A stretch of DNA of 64,000 bases from Ornatilinea sp. (GCA_018433975.1 JAHDQE010000043.1:1-64000), one strand, 5' to 3'. Counted from the first letter of the stretch, positions 50,076 through 58,345 are shown. The notes: a model not told the origin generated them from the sequence alone. Numbers and translations: made by a program.

Positions 50076-50975
50076 TCAACCCGTGCGCACCGTGATCTTG
50101 AACTCCGGTACCGTGGTGGGGGTCAATTCCATCTCCTCGCTCCACCGGATGTCATCCACTTCCGTCGATACCCGGCAGGTGTCCCCCACACATTCTGCGA
50201 ATGCCCCGGCAAACAGGAAAGTTCCATCCGCGCCGGTCTCCGTCATGCGGGGCTCATCCTCTCCATCATTGCCCCCGCTGAGGGCAACCTCCACGCCCGG
50301 AAGCGGCACTTCCTCACCATCCACCCGGCTTACCACCCGTCCCCATACCGCACTGGCGATATTTCCTTCCCGGGTGTGCAGGCGCCGGGCGAACAGGGGA
50401 TAATACCCCTGCCGGGCGAAAAGCTCACGGAACTCGGTGGTGGCATCGCTCATCATGTATCCGGCCAGCACCAGCGACACCAACCCCAGCAGCAGCGCCG
50501 GAGCGCTCCAATTTCCAATCGTTGTGGTGCGGACCGTCATGAGGGGAACGCCCTGCGCCGCGCTGGCCGCCAGACGGCCAAAGTTCAACAGCGCATATAA
50601 GCCCAGGTACAACCCCGTCACCCGGTAAAACTGCATATAACTGGAGGTCAGGTACAGGTATTCGCGGCCTTCCGTCTCCAGACAAACCCACAGCGCGTCA
50701 TAATCCCAGCACTGGCTGGCGAATTGGTCCTCCGCGTAAAAAGCCGCCAGCCGCGGTGAAACTCTCTTCATCCCGCCGTGCAGGGTTTTCGCCAGCCCGC
50801 CCACCGGTGAGGAAATCACATACCCCAGCGCCACGGATACCAGCAGGATCACTTCGATCGCCGGAGACTTTCCCGACGGTGCGAACGCGGGCACGAACAG
50901 CAGCGCGCCGATGATCGTCGGCAAGATATACTCCAGGAAATCCCGGAACAGGAAAACAGAGGTTCCCAGGTCCAT
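50076..50975 (-). CDS. membrane protein with C-terminal carboxypeptidase-regulatory-like fold, unknown
   Basis: The 299-residue protein has about four hydrophobic helices (ILPTIIGALLFVPAF, VILLVSVALGYVISS, GLYLGLYALLNFG and LLLGLVSLVLAGYMM). A beta-rich C-terminal region then follows (VWGRVVSRVDGEEVPLPGVE, ending DGTFLFAGAF), like the regulatory domain of carboxypeptidases. No active-site motif was seen. It is 15 bp downstream of the gene at 50991 and probably shares its transcript. Confidence 0.7.
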   Translation of the reverse strand: MDLGTSVFLFRDFLEYILPTIIGALLFVPAFAPSGKSPAIEVILLVSVALGYVISSPVGGLAKTLHGGMKRVSPRLAAFYAEDQFASQCWDYDALWVCLETEGREYLYLTSSYMQFYRVTGLYLGLYALLNFGRLAASAAQGVPLMTVRTTTIGNWSAPALLLGLVSLVLAGYMMSDATTEFRELFARQGYYPLFARRLHTREGNIASAVWGRVVSRVDGEEVPLPGVEVALSGGNDGEDEPRMTETGADGTFLFAGAFAECVGDTCRVSTEVDDIRWSEEMELTPTTVPEFKITVRTG

Positions 50976-50990
50976 CCGGCCCTTCTCCCC

Positions 50991-51410
50991 TTACGATTCG
51001 TCCAGGATAATTTCCACCTCGGGAAGCATTTCCCGCACGGCGCTTTCGCGCTCCAGGACGGAAAGACGCGAGCAGTGATGTGGGCGGCAGTTCCCCGGTC
51101 CCATGCGCAGCTTGCCGCTCCAACCGGCCTCCACATCCTGCACCCGCACCAGGATGGTGCCCTGCTCTCTGGCATGTCGGGCGCCGGCCGCCATCAGGGC
51201 AGCTCCGCACAGTTTATATTCCTCCAAAGTACGGATCGTGCGCACGTCTTCTGCGCGTTTCAGGTCTTTATAAATCTGGTCCCGCGTGGAAGGAAAGATT
51301 TTATACCCCCGCTCCCCAAGGATTTCCGAAGCGCGGATCAAAAATTTCTTTCGGCTTTTTTCAGCATTGGAAAAATGGCGGATAAATTTCTGTTGTTTTC
51401 TCGGTGACAC
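50991..51410 (-). CDS. hypothetical protein of 139 residues
   Basis: A mostly basic protein with Lys/Arg-rich N-terminus (MSPRKQQKFIRHF) and two cysteines in PGNCRPHHCSRLS. I recognise no domain. It is first of the two-gene unit with the membrane protein at 50076-50975. Function cannot be inferred from sequence or context. Confidence 0.6.
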   Translation of the reverse strand: MSPRKQQKFIRHFSNAEKSRKKFLIRASEILGERGYKIFPSTRDQIYKDLKRAEDVRTIRTLEEYKLCGAALMAAGARHAREQGTILVRVQDVEAGWSGKLRMGPGNCRPHHCSRLSVLERESAVREMLPEVEIILDES

Positions 51411-51991
51411 GGCATACCTCCTCTACGGAATTGTTTTGCAGAGTGCCATGCCGCCGCGATATTCTTAACCTGCCTGCGTTGTTCACCACCATGAAGTTAC
51501 TTTCATTATAGTGAGCCGGTAAGAGCAGAGCAAGCGCGAAATTTTTTATATGGAAAATTAAAAAATTTCGATGTCCGAATTCATTCTGATACTCCGCTCT
51601 TTTATACTTCCCGGTTTAATTAATTGGATGGAGATATCCGGTTCCGGTAGAGAGCATTCCCCCTTTTGGCTTCTTTACACAAACTTTAGAAACACTTTAT
51701 AGAAGCTTTAAATGCCGCAGCTAAACTCAACTCACAGGTTAGAAGAAATTGCAGGTGAATAAACGATTGCAATCCAATAATGGTTTTCATTTGTCTTCAC
51801 AAAGACGGAAATTTCACCGGAATGCTCAGCGTCAATGTCTTTTTAATGAAGAGGCATCGATGCAAACTTAGAAATTTTCATAGGAACGCCGGAATCATCC
51901 TGTTCGTTTTCGGGGAGCATGATTCCATCGCTTCCTGTTTGTATGTACAATATATTTACAGACAAAGCTTATAGGTTGAAAGGAAATAAAT
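51411..51991. other. gap carrying promoter and operator of the second two-component system
   Basis: A 64-codon frame at 51780-51974 lacks a ribosome site and has no recognisable protein features, so it is not called. The operator at 51673-51727 and an intervening leader of about 250 nt are the only supported contents. Confidence 0.5.
51673..51727 (+). promoter_or_regulatory. four 11-bp CTTTA direct repeats plus -10 (RR/HK operon)
   Basis: CTTTA begins at 51673, 51684, 51695 and 51706 (period 11 bp). TAAACT at 51722-51727 starts 16 bp after the last repeat. The identical layout occurs at 53879-53933. OmpR/PhoB-family proteins bind repeats of this period and activate from just upstream of the -10. 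Confidence 0.8.
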
Positions 51992-52675
51992 GTGGCTGCC
52001 GCCAAAATACTTTTGATCGATGATGAACCCTCAATCCATAACGTCATAACAGCTTATCTGAAAGCAGAAGGTTTTGAATATTTATCCGTCATGGATGGGC
52101 CCGGTGGACTGGAGGCTGCCAGGACGTTCAAACCTGACATCATCATCCTGGATGTAATGCTCCCCGGAATGGATGGGATCGAATTGCTCACCCAATTACG
52201 CCGGGATTCAAATGTATATGTCATCATGCTCACAGCACGTTCCGAGGAAACCGACAAGATCGTCGGGCTCTCTGTTGGCGCAGATGATTACCTGACCAAA
52301 CCTTTCAGTCCGCGTGAACTGATCGCCAGAATAAAATCAGCCTTGCGGCGTATTCAAAGCACAAATCATCCTTCAGGTGCAGCTTCAATGCAGATATTTC
52401 CGCATATTCGCATCGATCCTTCTGCCCGTCGAGTTTGGGTAGAAGAACAGTTAGTCGAGCTGACCGCAGTAGAGTTCGATCTTCTGATTATCCTTGCACA
52501 GCACCAGGGTATGGTTTTAAGCCGGGAACAACTGCTGGAAAAAGCATGGGGTTATGATTACTTTGGCGATACACGCGTTGTCGATGTCCACATCGGCCAT
52601 ATACGCCAAAAGCTGGGGGAGGGTCATTTTATCGAAACAATTCGTGGGGTTGGCTACCGCTTTGAAGATAAATAG
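51992..52675 (+). CDS. OmpR/PhoB-family response regulator
   Basis: The 227-residue regulator begins with GTG at 51992 (AAAGGA upstream). The receiver domain contains LLIDDEPSIHN, phosphorylated Asp in IIILDVMLPGMDG, MLTARSEETD and YLTKPFSPREL. The winged helix ends DVHIGHIRQKLGEGHF and ETIRGVGYRFEDK. The kinase follows 8 bp later. Four 11-bp direct repeats lie in its own promoter, which suggests autoregulation, and the same array precedes the SHOCT genes. Confidence 0.93.
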   Translation: MAAAKILLIDDEPSIHNVITAYLKAEGFEYLSVMDGPGGLEAARTFKPDIIILDVMLPGMDGIELLTQLRRDSNVYVIMLTARSEETDKIVGLSVGADDYLTKPFSPRELIARIKSALRRIQSTNHPSGAASMQIFPHIRIDPSARRVWVEEQLVELTAVEFDLLIILAQHQGMVLSREQLLEKAWGYDYFGDTRVVDVHIGHIRQKLGEGHFIETIRGVGYRFEDK

Positions 52676-52683
52676 GTGAAACG

Positions 52684-53853
52684 ATGTTGAGATTAATCCG
52701 CACCCATCTTGCGTGGAAAGTTTTTTTATCTTATGTCGTCGTGGTACTGGTCGGTGTTGTTGTCCTTGCAACAGCAACCAGCTTATCGGTTCCGGCCGCA
52801 TTTGACCGGCACATGGCCGGGATGAGCGCCATGATGTCCGGAAGTAACCGGCCCATGACACCGGCCCAGGGCATTGGTGTGGGGGATGTTGAGGCCATGG
52901 GCATGGATTTATTTTCAAACTACCGGGCCGCAGTTACCGAAGCCTTTTCTCTGGCGGCATTGGCGGCTCTGATTGCTGCGGTATTAGCCAGTTTTTTTAT
53001 CAGCCGTCAGGTTGTAGGGCCTGTTCAACGAATGATGGTGATTAGCCACCGGATTGCGGAAGGCGAATATGAGGAACGTCTCAATATATCCGGCAATGTA
53101 CAGATAAATCAGCTGGATGAGCTGGACCAGCTTGCGCTCACCTTCAATCAGATGGCGGACAAACTTGAAAAGACCGAGAAGATGCGTCGTCAGTTAATCG
53201 GTGATGTAACTCATGAACTGCGCACCCCGCTTACGGCAATCAAAGGATACATGGAAGGTCTGATTGACGGTGTACTTTCGGCAACCCCGGAAACATTTCA
53301 ACTGGTATATTCCGAGGCAGACCGCCTGCAGCGATTGGTCAATGATCTCCAGGAGCTCAGTCGGGTTGAAGCCGAGGCTTACAAGCTTAAACCGGAATTG
53401 ATTTCTCCCGCCGGCCTCATCGAAATTGCAGTGAATCATCTCAAATGCCAGTTTGAAGAAAAAGGGATCTGTCTCGAAACACAACTAAGCGCAGACCTTC
53501 CAAATGTTTTTGTTGACAAAGACCGTATTCTACAGGTGCTGACCAATTTGCTCGGGAATGCCTTGCAGTACACTCCAACCGGCGGCAGGGTGACTTTATC
53601 GGCTGAAAGCACAAAATCCGAGGTTGTTATCTCCATAGCAGATACGGGAATCGGTATCTCACCGGACCAGTTAACTTTAATCTTCAAACGCTTTTATCGA
53701 ACCGATAAATCCCGTGCTCGGGTCAGCGGAGGCAGTGGGATTGGGCTGACCATTGCTCAAGCCCTGATCAAAGCGCATCATGGCCGAATTTGGGCAGAAA
53801 GCGCCGGGGAAGGGAAAGGCAGCTCTTTTCATTTCACCCTGCCAACCGGCTAA
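52684..53853 (+). CDS. sensor histidine kinase with methionine-rich extracytoplasmic loop
   Basis: A 389-residue kinase with helices near 12-34 and 88-108. The loop between them is only about 50 residues and holds at least seven methionines (HMAGMSAMMSG and AMGMDLF), a composition frequent in copper- or silver-binding periplasmic proteins. HAMP, the H box GDVTHELRTPLTAIKGY and catalytic motifs LLGNALQYTPTG, IADTGIGIS and GSGIGLTIAQALI follow. Metal sensing is an inference from composition only. Confidence 0.88.
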   Translation: MLRLIRTHLAWKVFLSYVVVVLVGVVVLATATSLSVPAAFDRHMAGMSAMMSGSNRPMTPAQGIGVGDVEAMGMDLFSNYRAAVTEAFSLAALAALIAAVLASFFISRQVVGPVQRMMVISHRIAEGEYEERLNISGNVQINQLDELDQLALTFNQMADKLEKTEKMRRQLIGDVTHELRTPLTAIKGYMEGLIDGVLSATPETFQLVYSEADRLQRLVNDLQELSRVEAEAYKLKPELISPAGLIEIAVNHLKCQFEEKGICLETQLSADLPNVFVDKDRILQVLTNLLGNALQYTPTGGRVTLSAESTKSEVVISIADTGIGISPDQLTLIFKRFYRTDKSRARVSGGSGIGLTIAQALIKAHHGRIWAESAGEGKGSSFHFTLPTG

Positions 53854-53878
53854 GGTTCAACACATTTTTCCCCAACAC

Positions 53879-53933
53879 CTTTACCAAAACTTTACAGTAG
53901 CTTCAAAAAGGCTTCATCCTGTTCTGTTATCCT
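53879..53933 (+). promoter_or_regulatory. four 11-bp direct repeats plus -10 (SHOCT genes)
   Basis: CTTTA at 53879 and 53890 and CTTCA at 53901 and 53912 keep the 11-bp period; TATCCT at 53928-53933 starts 16 bp after the last repeat. The match to 51673-51727 in period, number and spacing makes a shared regulator likely. Confidence 0.8.
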
Positions 53934-53997
53934 GAGAATGTAAACATAACAACATTTCTGATAAAGGATGAATTAGATTCGGGAAAGGATGGATATC

Positions 53998-54285
53998 ATG
54001 ATACGTAATTTTGGTTGCTGTGGTTTTGGTGGATTCGGCAGATTCGGTAGTTTCGGTGGTTTCGGCTGGATAGGTATGATTCTGGGTTTGATATTAACAA
54101 TCGCGGTGATCGTTGGAACAATCTTACTGATTGTTTGGGCTGTCCGTCGAACAGGCAGGAATAATCCCGCCGGTTCTCAGCTTTCGAACAGTCAATCTGC
54201 CCGAGATATCGCTCAGTTGCGTTATGCCAGGGGCGAAATTAGCCGGGAAGAGTATCAGCAAATTTTATCGGATTTGGGCCATTAA
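53998..54285 (+). CDS. SHOCT-domain membrane protein
   Basis: The 95-residue protein has a Gly/Phe-rich N-terminus (CGFGGFGRFGSFGGFGW), a single transmembrane helix (about 30-52) and a C-terminal SHOCT motif, AQLRYARGEISREEYQQIL. The family's short C-terminal helices are oligomerisation elements. The ATG at 53998 has better spacing from GAAAGGA than that at 53989. It is preceded by the repeat array and followed by a second SHOCT gene. Confidence 0.82.
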   Translation: MIRNFGCCGFGGFGRFGSFGGFGWIGMILGLILTIAVIVGTILLIVWAVRRTGRNNPAGSQLSNSQSARDIAQLRYARGEISREEYQQILSDLGH

Positions 54286-54297
54286 GGAAGGTGTGAA

Positions 54298-54510
54298 ATG
54301 ATGGGATTTGGAATGATCGGCGGAATTTTATTGTTCTGGATTGTGGTAATTGGTCTGGCCGTATTATTGGTGCGTGGACTTTTCCCGTCACAACGGGCTG
54401 AAAGAACAAATCAACCCTTATCCGCTCGTCAAATCCTGGAACAGCGTTACGCCAGAGGTGAGATCAACCAGGAACAATATTTGTTAATGTTAGAGGATAT
54501 CCAGAAATAA
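54298..54510 (+). CDS. short SHOCT-domain membrane protein
   Basis: A 70-residue protein with one helix (GGILLFWIVVIGLAVLLV) and a SHOCT tail (EQRYARGEINQEQYLLML). AAGGAAGG lies upstream of the ATG, and the preceding SHOCT gene ends 12 bp earlier. It lacks the Gly/Phe-rich segment of its neighbour. A terminator follows. Confidence 0.85.
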   Translation: MMGFGMIGGILLFWIVVIGLAVLLVRGLFPSQRAERTNQPLSARQILEQRYARGEINQEQYLLMLEDIQK

Positions 54511-54548
54511 AATAAGCAAAGAATTTAAGAAATCAGTGGTGATTAAAA

Positions 54549-54567
54549 AGAGCGCCTCCGGCGCTCT
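54549..54567 (+). terminator. terminator of the SHOCT genes
   Basis: AGAGCGCC / GGCGCTCT forms an 8-bp stem with a 3-nt loop and is followed by TTAGTTT. Confidence 0.8.
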
Positions 54568-54617
54568 TTAGTTTATTTCCTTTTGCTTCCCACCGGGAAG
54601 ACCGTATCCGACGCTCA

Positions 54618-54884
54618 TCAGTCTCCCGAAAAATAATAAAGTTTTGGCGCCCCCTCAATACAGACTTCCAACTTTTCTTTGACGGCTGTATAAGCCCAAA
54701 CCAGCTGCTGGTCCGGCAGTTCGGGGTCTCCCATCAGATAACGAACCAGGCGCATGGCATTGATGCCCCCGCCCAATTCTTCCCCTTCTTTTTTCAGCAA
54801 TTCGTTCATTCCCACCTCAACCATTTTGGTTGAGATGCGGGCCAGCAGGTTATCGATTAAATTCTGGAGCTCTTGCTTGTGCAA
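54618..54884 (-). CDS. hypothetical 88-residue protein of the ArsR-headed cluster
   Basis: An acidic helical protein beginning from TTG at 54884 (HKQELQNLIDNLLARI) with AAGGAGG 6 nt upstream. It has a single cysteine and no recognised domain. It is last in the series after the AhpD-like gene and probably shares its message. Confidence 0.6.
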   Translation of the reverse strand: MHKQELQNLIDNLLARISTKMVEVGMNELLKKEGEELGGGINAMRLVRYLMGDPELPDQQLVWAYTAVKEKLEVCIEGAPKLYYFSGD

Positions 54885-54933
54885 TTACGCCTCCTTTCAT
54901 CCCGGGAACGGTTTCAGGGATAGATCGATGAAC

Positions 54934-55305
54934 TCATTCCTGGGTAGTCACATTCCCAGAAGCCCAATTTAAATTTTGTTCCATGGCGTCCATCGCGAGG
55001 GTGGCATACATTGCCGCCGGCCCCCCGCCCATCATCAGCGCAACACCAATTGTCTCCAAAATCTCCCCGCGGGAAGCCCCTGCCTGGATGGCATCCTGAG
55101 TATGGTAAGCGATGCAACCCTCGCAGTGTACCACAATTCCTATCGCTAGGGCCATCAGCTCTTTCGTCTTTGAATCCAACGCGCCGGACTCGATGGCCTT
55201 CTTGTGCATTCGGGAGAACCCTGACATCGTCCCGGGGATTTCACGCCCCAGTTTCACAAGATTTTCGTTCAGATCTTGATAAAGCTTAAGATAATCTTCA
55301 ACCAT
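54934..55305 (-). CDS. carboxymuconolactone decarboxylase / AhpD-like protein
   Basis: The 123-residue protein has the AhpD-type redox pair in VVHCEGCIAYHTQDAIQAGA (C-x-x-C with following His) and the flanking DSKTKELMALAIGIV. AhpD-like proteins use this pair as disulfide reductase partners of peroxiredoxins. GGAGGAGG precedes the ATG. It lies between the OsmC gene and the hypothetical 88-residue gene. Confidence 0.87.
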   Translation of the reverse strand: MVEDYLKLYQDLNENLVKLGREIPGTMSGFSRMHKKAIESGALDSKTKELMALAIGIVVHCEGCIAYHTQDAIQAGASRGEILETIGVALMMGGGPAAMYATLAMDAMEQNLNWASGNVTTQE

Positions 55306-55332
55306 CCTTGTCCTCCTCCTTTTGGTTAATTC

Positions 55333-55785
55333 TCAGGGGACAATCTCAATCCGGGGCTCGATGATCACCTCGGATTTAACCGAGTTGGCCACCAGGCTGT
55401 ACTTGCGCGCCGCCTTCAAGGCGCGCTCGGTGCGGGCCATCACAACCTCCGGGGCTTCTTCACCCGCGGAGATGCGGATTTCCGGCCAGAAGCGCAGGTG
55501 GGTGAAGATCTCGGTCCGGTCCAGCTCAATCAGTTTGGTGCCTTCCACCCGGCATTCGTAAGAAAGCAAATTCAACTTAAAACGCTCCGTCGCCCAGATA
55601 AACATCATCATGATGCAGGTGTTGGCCGCGGCAACAAAAGCGTCTTCCGGGGTGAACACTCCCGGGTGCCCTTCCGCATCCGGCGGAGCCGAGAAATCCA
55701 TCTCCGGGCCGTTGCCCATCACAATATGTCCCCAATGCTCCCCCTTCCAGCTGACCGTGGTATTGTAGACTGCCGTGCGGCTCAT
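55333..55785 (-). CDS. OsmC-family protein
   Basis: The 150-residue protein has the OsmC fold signature: FTPEDAFVAAANTCIMMMF, with the first catalytic cysteine in ANTC, and the beta strand SYECRVEGT containing the second. OsmC/Ohr proteins reduce organic peroxides using a dithiol, or bind thiols. Its ATG at 55785 overlaps the DGC gene stop (ATGA, 4 bp). Confidence 0.82.
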   Translation of the reverse strand: MSRTAVYNTTVSWKGEHWGHIVMGNGPEMDFSAPPDAEGHPGVFTPEDAFVAAANTCIMMMFIWATERFKLNLLSYECRVEGTKLIELDRTEIFTHLRFWPEIRISAGEEAPEVVMARTERALKAARKYSLVANSVKSEVIIEPRIEIVP

Positions 55786-56504
55786 TTTTTGCTCTCCTGT
55801 TTCTGACAATAAAGTTGGTACGCCTGACCCACCGCGGAGGAAACATCCGCTTCCTGCGACGGATCAATAAAATTGTAAACTTTCACCATTTCCACCATTT
55901 CCTGTGTCACGCTCTCGCCGGGCATCTTTTCCGCGGTTCGGAAATTCTCAAAAATCAGGGGCAGGGCAACCAGGGTCATTTCGGACCCATTCACCCGCAA
56001 CTTCTGGATCGGTATCCCCGAACCACAGGAACAGGTCGCCACAACTTCCTCCTGCGGCTCCGGTTCATTGAACTGCCCTTCTCTTCGGCTCCAATCCTTG
56101 CCGAGCAGTTTGTCCACCTGCTCCGCAACCCGGTCCGCCGCCAGGTCCACCGCCTGCTGCCCGGCTTCGTTTAACCGGCGCAGTCCTGCCGGTTTATCCA
56201 GACCGTTTTCCCGGATCAGATCCGTGATCACGATGCTGGCCGCCGGAGTATTGGAATACTTTTCCGTACCGCGGTAGGCACAGCGTTTCTCACAACCGTC
56301 GATCACTATGGTGGGATAGAACTTTGCGAAGGCACGATCGCCCTCCCCTCCCGCCAGGAAGAGCGGCAGGCAAATGGTCACCGTGTCGCCGGGGCGCTGC
56401 TTTTCCAGCACCTGGAGTGCGGACAGCCGGGTGATCAAACCTTCCGGGATCTCTTCCCCGGAGCAGGCGATGATTCCCACTTTCTTCTGGGGCATCTCAG
56501 GCAT
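55782..56504 (-). CDS. DGC-domain protein with extra C-terminal domain
   Basis: The 240-residue protein has an N-terminal DGC domain, so named for the D-G-C in IVIDGCEKRCAYR, with a further cysteine in IIACSGEEIPEG. An extra domain of about 100 residues with CSCGSGIPI and a final YQLYCQ follows. DGC proteins are proposed zinc-binding proteins of unknown function. The ATG at 56504 has AAGGAGG upstream and overlaps the previous DGC gene by 8 bp. Confidence 0.75.
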   Translation of the reverse strand: MPEMPQKKVGIIACSGEEIPEGLITRLSALQVLEKQRPGDTVTICLPLFLAGGEGDRAFAKFYPTIVIDGCEKRCAYRGTEKYSNTPAASIVITDLIRENGLDKPAGLRRLNEAGQQAVDLAADRVAEQVDKLLGKDWSRREGQFNEPEPQEEVVATCSCGSGIPIQKLRVNGSEMTLVALPLIFENFRTAEKMPGESVTQEMVEMVKVYNFIDPSQEADVSSAVGQAYQLYCQKQESKK

Positions 56505-56916
56505 TTTCGCCTCCTTCCCGGAGCAGGTCGTCCACAACCTCATCAATCTCTTTCGCCAGAGCATCCACCAGCTTTTTTCCGCCTTCATTCAGTTCGGCAA
56601 TTCCGCTGGGCTTGAAATCCCGGTAGCGCCGGAAGACTTCCAGCACGGCATAATCCTTCGCCACTTCGCCGCCGCTTTCGGCCACCATTTTCGTCGCGCA
56701 GGCCAGTTTGCAGCCGTCAATCGTAATGGCCGGGTTCTCTGCCAGCAGCCGGCGCGATTCTTCGTCACCCATCACCAGCAGCGCGAGGGGAACAATCCGG
56801 GTCTGGCCGGGGCGGTCATCCTCGGCAACCTGGTAGGCTGCTTCCCGGCTGACCGTGCCGTAGGACTTTCCAATCCCGCTGCAGGGAACAATTAACACCT
56901 TTTTGGAATCGGTCAT
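56497..56916 (-). CDS. DGC-domain protein (putative zinc-binding)
   Basis: The 139-residue single-domain protein contains LIVPCSGIGKSYGTVSREA and ITIDGCKLACATKM, matching the DGC family. The two cysteine clusters fit metal binding. It overlaps the lipoyl-carrier-like gene by 4 bp (ATGA) and the longer DGC gene by 8 bp. The family is common beside redox and metalloid-resistance genes, but no function is established. Confidence 0.8.
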   Translation of the reverse strand: MTDSKKVLIVPCSGIGKSYGTVSREAAYQVAEDDRPGQTRIVPLALLVMGDEESRRLLAENPAITIDGCKLACATKMVAESGGEVAKDYAVLEVFRRYRDFKPSGIAELNEGGKKLVDALAKEIDEVVDDLLREGGENA

Positions 56917-57362
56917 AGATTTTGTGCCTCTTCTTCGGCTTCGGTTTTCATTACGCTAAAATAAGCTTCCGGTTTTAATAGCTTTGCAGAATCCGCTTCC
57001 CAATCCGTAGGCTCAATTTCACACAACCAGCCTTCTCCATAAGGGTCCTGGTTGATCACTTCAGGTTCCATTTCCATTTTAGGATTAACGGTAACCACGC
57101 GGCCGCGCACGGGGCTGGCGGCTGTCGCATTCACTTTAATGGTCTCTATTTCCGCGGCATCATCATCGATTTTGAGCTCGGTCCCAACCGGTTGGACATC
57201 CGCAAAAGCGACATCTCCGCTGCGCTGCTGCAAGTAATCCGACAGCCCAATCCTGACAACTTCGCCAACCTTAAGCGCCCAGACGCCCTGCTCGTTGTAA
57301 CAACGGTCCACGGCTACTTTGAACGTAAATTTATCGACCGTGGTTTCCATATATTCCGGCAT
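56913..57362 (-). CDS. glycine-cleavage H-protein-like lipoyl carrier
   Basis: The 149-residue protein follows the H-protein fold: AEIETIKVNATAASPVRGRV contains the lysine (IETIK) that carries lipoate in H-proteins, and EVINQDPYGEGWLCEIE is the diagnostic C-terminal part. No gcvT or gcvP gene is nearby, so it may serve a separate lipoate-dependent process. The ATG at 57362 follows GGAGGAA, giving PEYMETTVDKF as the start. It is coupled to the DGC gene downstream. Confidence 0.82.
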   Translation of the reverse strand: MPEYMETTVDKFTFKVAVDRCYNEQGVWALKVGEVVRIGLSDYLQQRSGDVAFADVQPVGTELKIDDDAAEIETIKVNATAASPVRGRVVTVNPKMEMEPEVINQDPYGEGWLCEIEPTDWEADSAKLLKPEAYFSVMKTEAEEEAQNL

Positions 57363-57423
57363 TGAATGTTCCTCCAAAAATCTTTAATATTCAAACTATT
57401 GAATGTTTTAGCGCCAAAAAAGG

Positions 57424-57448
57424 GGGTGAATATTAAAAATATCCACCC
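57424..57448 (-). terminator. hairpin between the CxxC protein and H-protein-like genes
   Basis: GGGTGAATATT/AATATCCACCC pair at ten of eleven positions. On the minus strand the stem is followed by CCTTTTTTGG, so it may attenuate read-through from the promoter of the upstream genes. Confidence 0.55.
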
Positions 57449-57463
57449 GCACACGGCAAACGA

Positions 57464-57700
57464 TCAGGCTTTTAACCAACCGGCAATTTCTTCTTCGGAC
57501 GGGATCCGGCCCGCAGAAACCACTTTCTCATTGATCACCAGACCGGGAGTCGCCATAATCGGATATTTCCAGATCTCATCGTGGTCGGTAACTTTGATGA
57601 TCTCAGCCTCAATCCCTGAATTCTCAACAGCCTGCCGGGCGGTAGCTTCCAACTTTTTACAATTTGCACACCCTGAACCAAGAACCTTAATCGTCAACAT
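57464..57700 (-). CDS. TM0996/MTH895-like thioredoxin-fold protein
   Basis: The 78-residue protein has an N-terminal IKVLGSGCANCKKLE (C-x-x-C), the cis-Pro loop ATPGLVINEKV and the family end EEEIAGWLKA, as in archaeal MTH895/TM0996 redox proteins. It should exchange disulfides with thiol partners. It lies between the ArsR regulator and the H-protein-like gene. Confidence 0.88.
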   Translation of the reverse strand: MLTIKVLGSGCANCKKLEATARQAVENSGIEAEIIKVTDHDEIWKYPIMATPGLVINEKVVSAGRIPSEEEIAGWLKA

Positions 57701-57752
57701 GTATTTCTCCTCTAATAAATAATCGTTTTATAAAACCCAAAAAACGCGGATA

Positions 57753-58127
57753 TCACTCTTTGTTCGTACTGCACTTTGGACACGAACAGGCCGGGTTACC
57801 GTTTTGGGAAAGCGTGAACTCGGGGACATTCAACATCTCCCGGGTCGCATCCAAAACGGTATAGACCTGGGGATCGATCACCCGGTAAAAGATATTCAAT
57901 CCATCCCGCCGGTCCTGGATCAGTCCGGCATCCCGCAGCACCATTAATTGCTGAGAGATGTATGCCTGCCGGTATCCAAGATACGCTTCAATATGGCACA
58001 CACAATGCTCACCGTCTCGAAGGATTTCGAGGATGGACAACCGCGCGGGGTGGGCCAGCACCTTGAAAATTCGGGCCTGTTTTTCGCTTGAAACCAAGTG
58101 TACGTTCTTTTCTTTTACTATATTCAT
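57753..58127 (-). CDS. ArsR/SmtB-family regulator
   Basis: The 124-residue winged-helix repressor contains KVLAHPARLSILEIL, the metal-binding-type DGEHCVCHIEAYL (ArsR signature ELCVCDL) and the recognition helix YRQAYISQQLMVLRDAGLI. The C-terminus has CSCPKC, which could add metal ligands. The start codon at 58127 lies inside a 22-bp palindrome (58119-58140), the probable operator. It heads the thiol/redox series. Confidence 0.9.
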   Translation of the reverse strand: MNIVKEKNVHLVSSEKQARIFKVLAHPARLSILEILRDGEHCVCHIEAYLGYRQAYISQQLMVLRDAGLIQDRRDGLNIFYRVIDPQVYTVLDATREMLNVPEFTLSQNGNPACSCPKCSTNKE

Positions 58128-58140
58128 AATTATGAATATA
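58119..58140. promoter_or_regulatory. 22-bp perfect palindrome over the ArsR start codon
   Basis: TATATTCATAAT followed by its complement forms a perfect 22-bp dyad with no gap. It covers the ArsR start codon at 58127. A minus-strand TATAAT (58146-58141) lies a few bases upstream, so the leader would be very short and repressor binding could block both transcription and initiation. Confidence 0.85.
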
Positions 58141-58345
58141 ATTATACTCTCTTTATTCTGGAGCTGAAGTGCGAATGTCACCTGATTCAAATGACAAAAA
58201 TAATATTTTCCCAAGATCAAAAGAATAAATCGTCATCCTGTGTGGCATCGGGTAAGGTTCTACAACAGCCTTCTTTTACGAGTTCCCCATCGGACCCGGA
58301 TTAAAATAGAACTCTCTCCCAATTTCAACACGAAAGGAGCAAAAT

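Noticed and set aside
51780..51974. 64-codon frame upstream of the second response regulator
   Set aside because: No ribosome site, no composition typical of a protein, and it lies in the regulator's leader.
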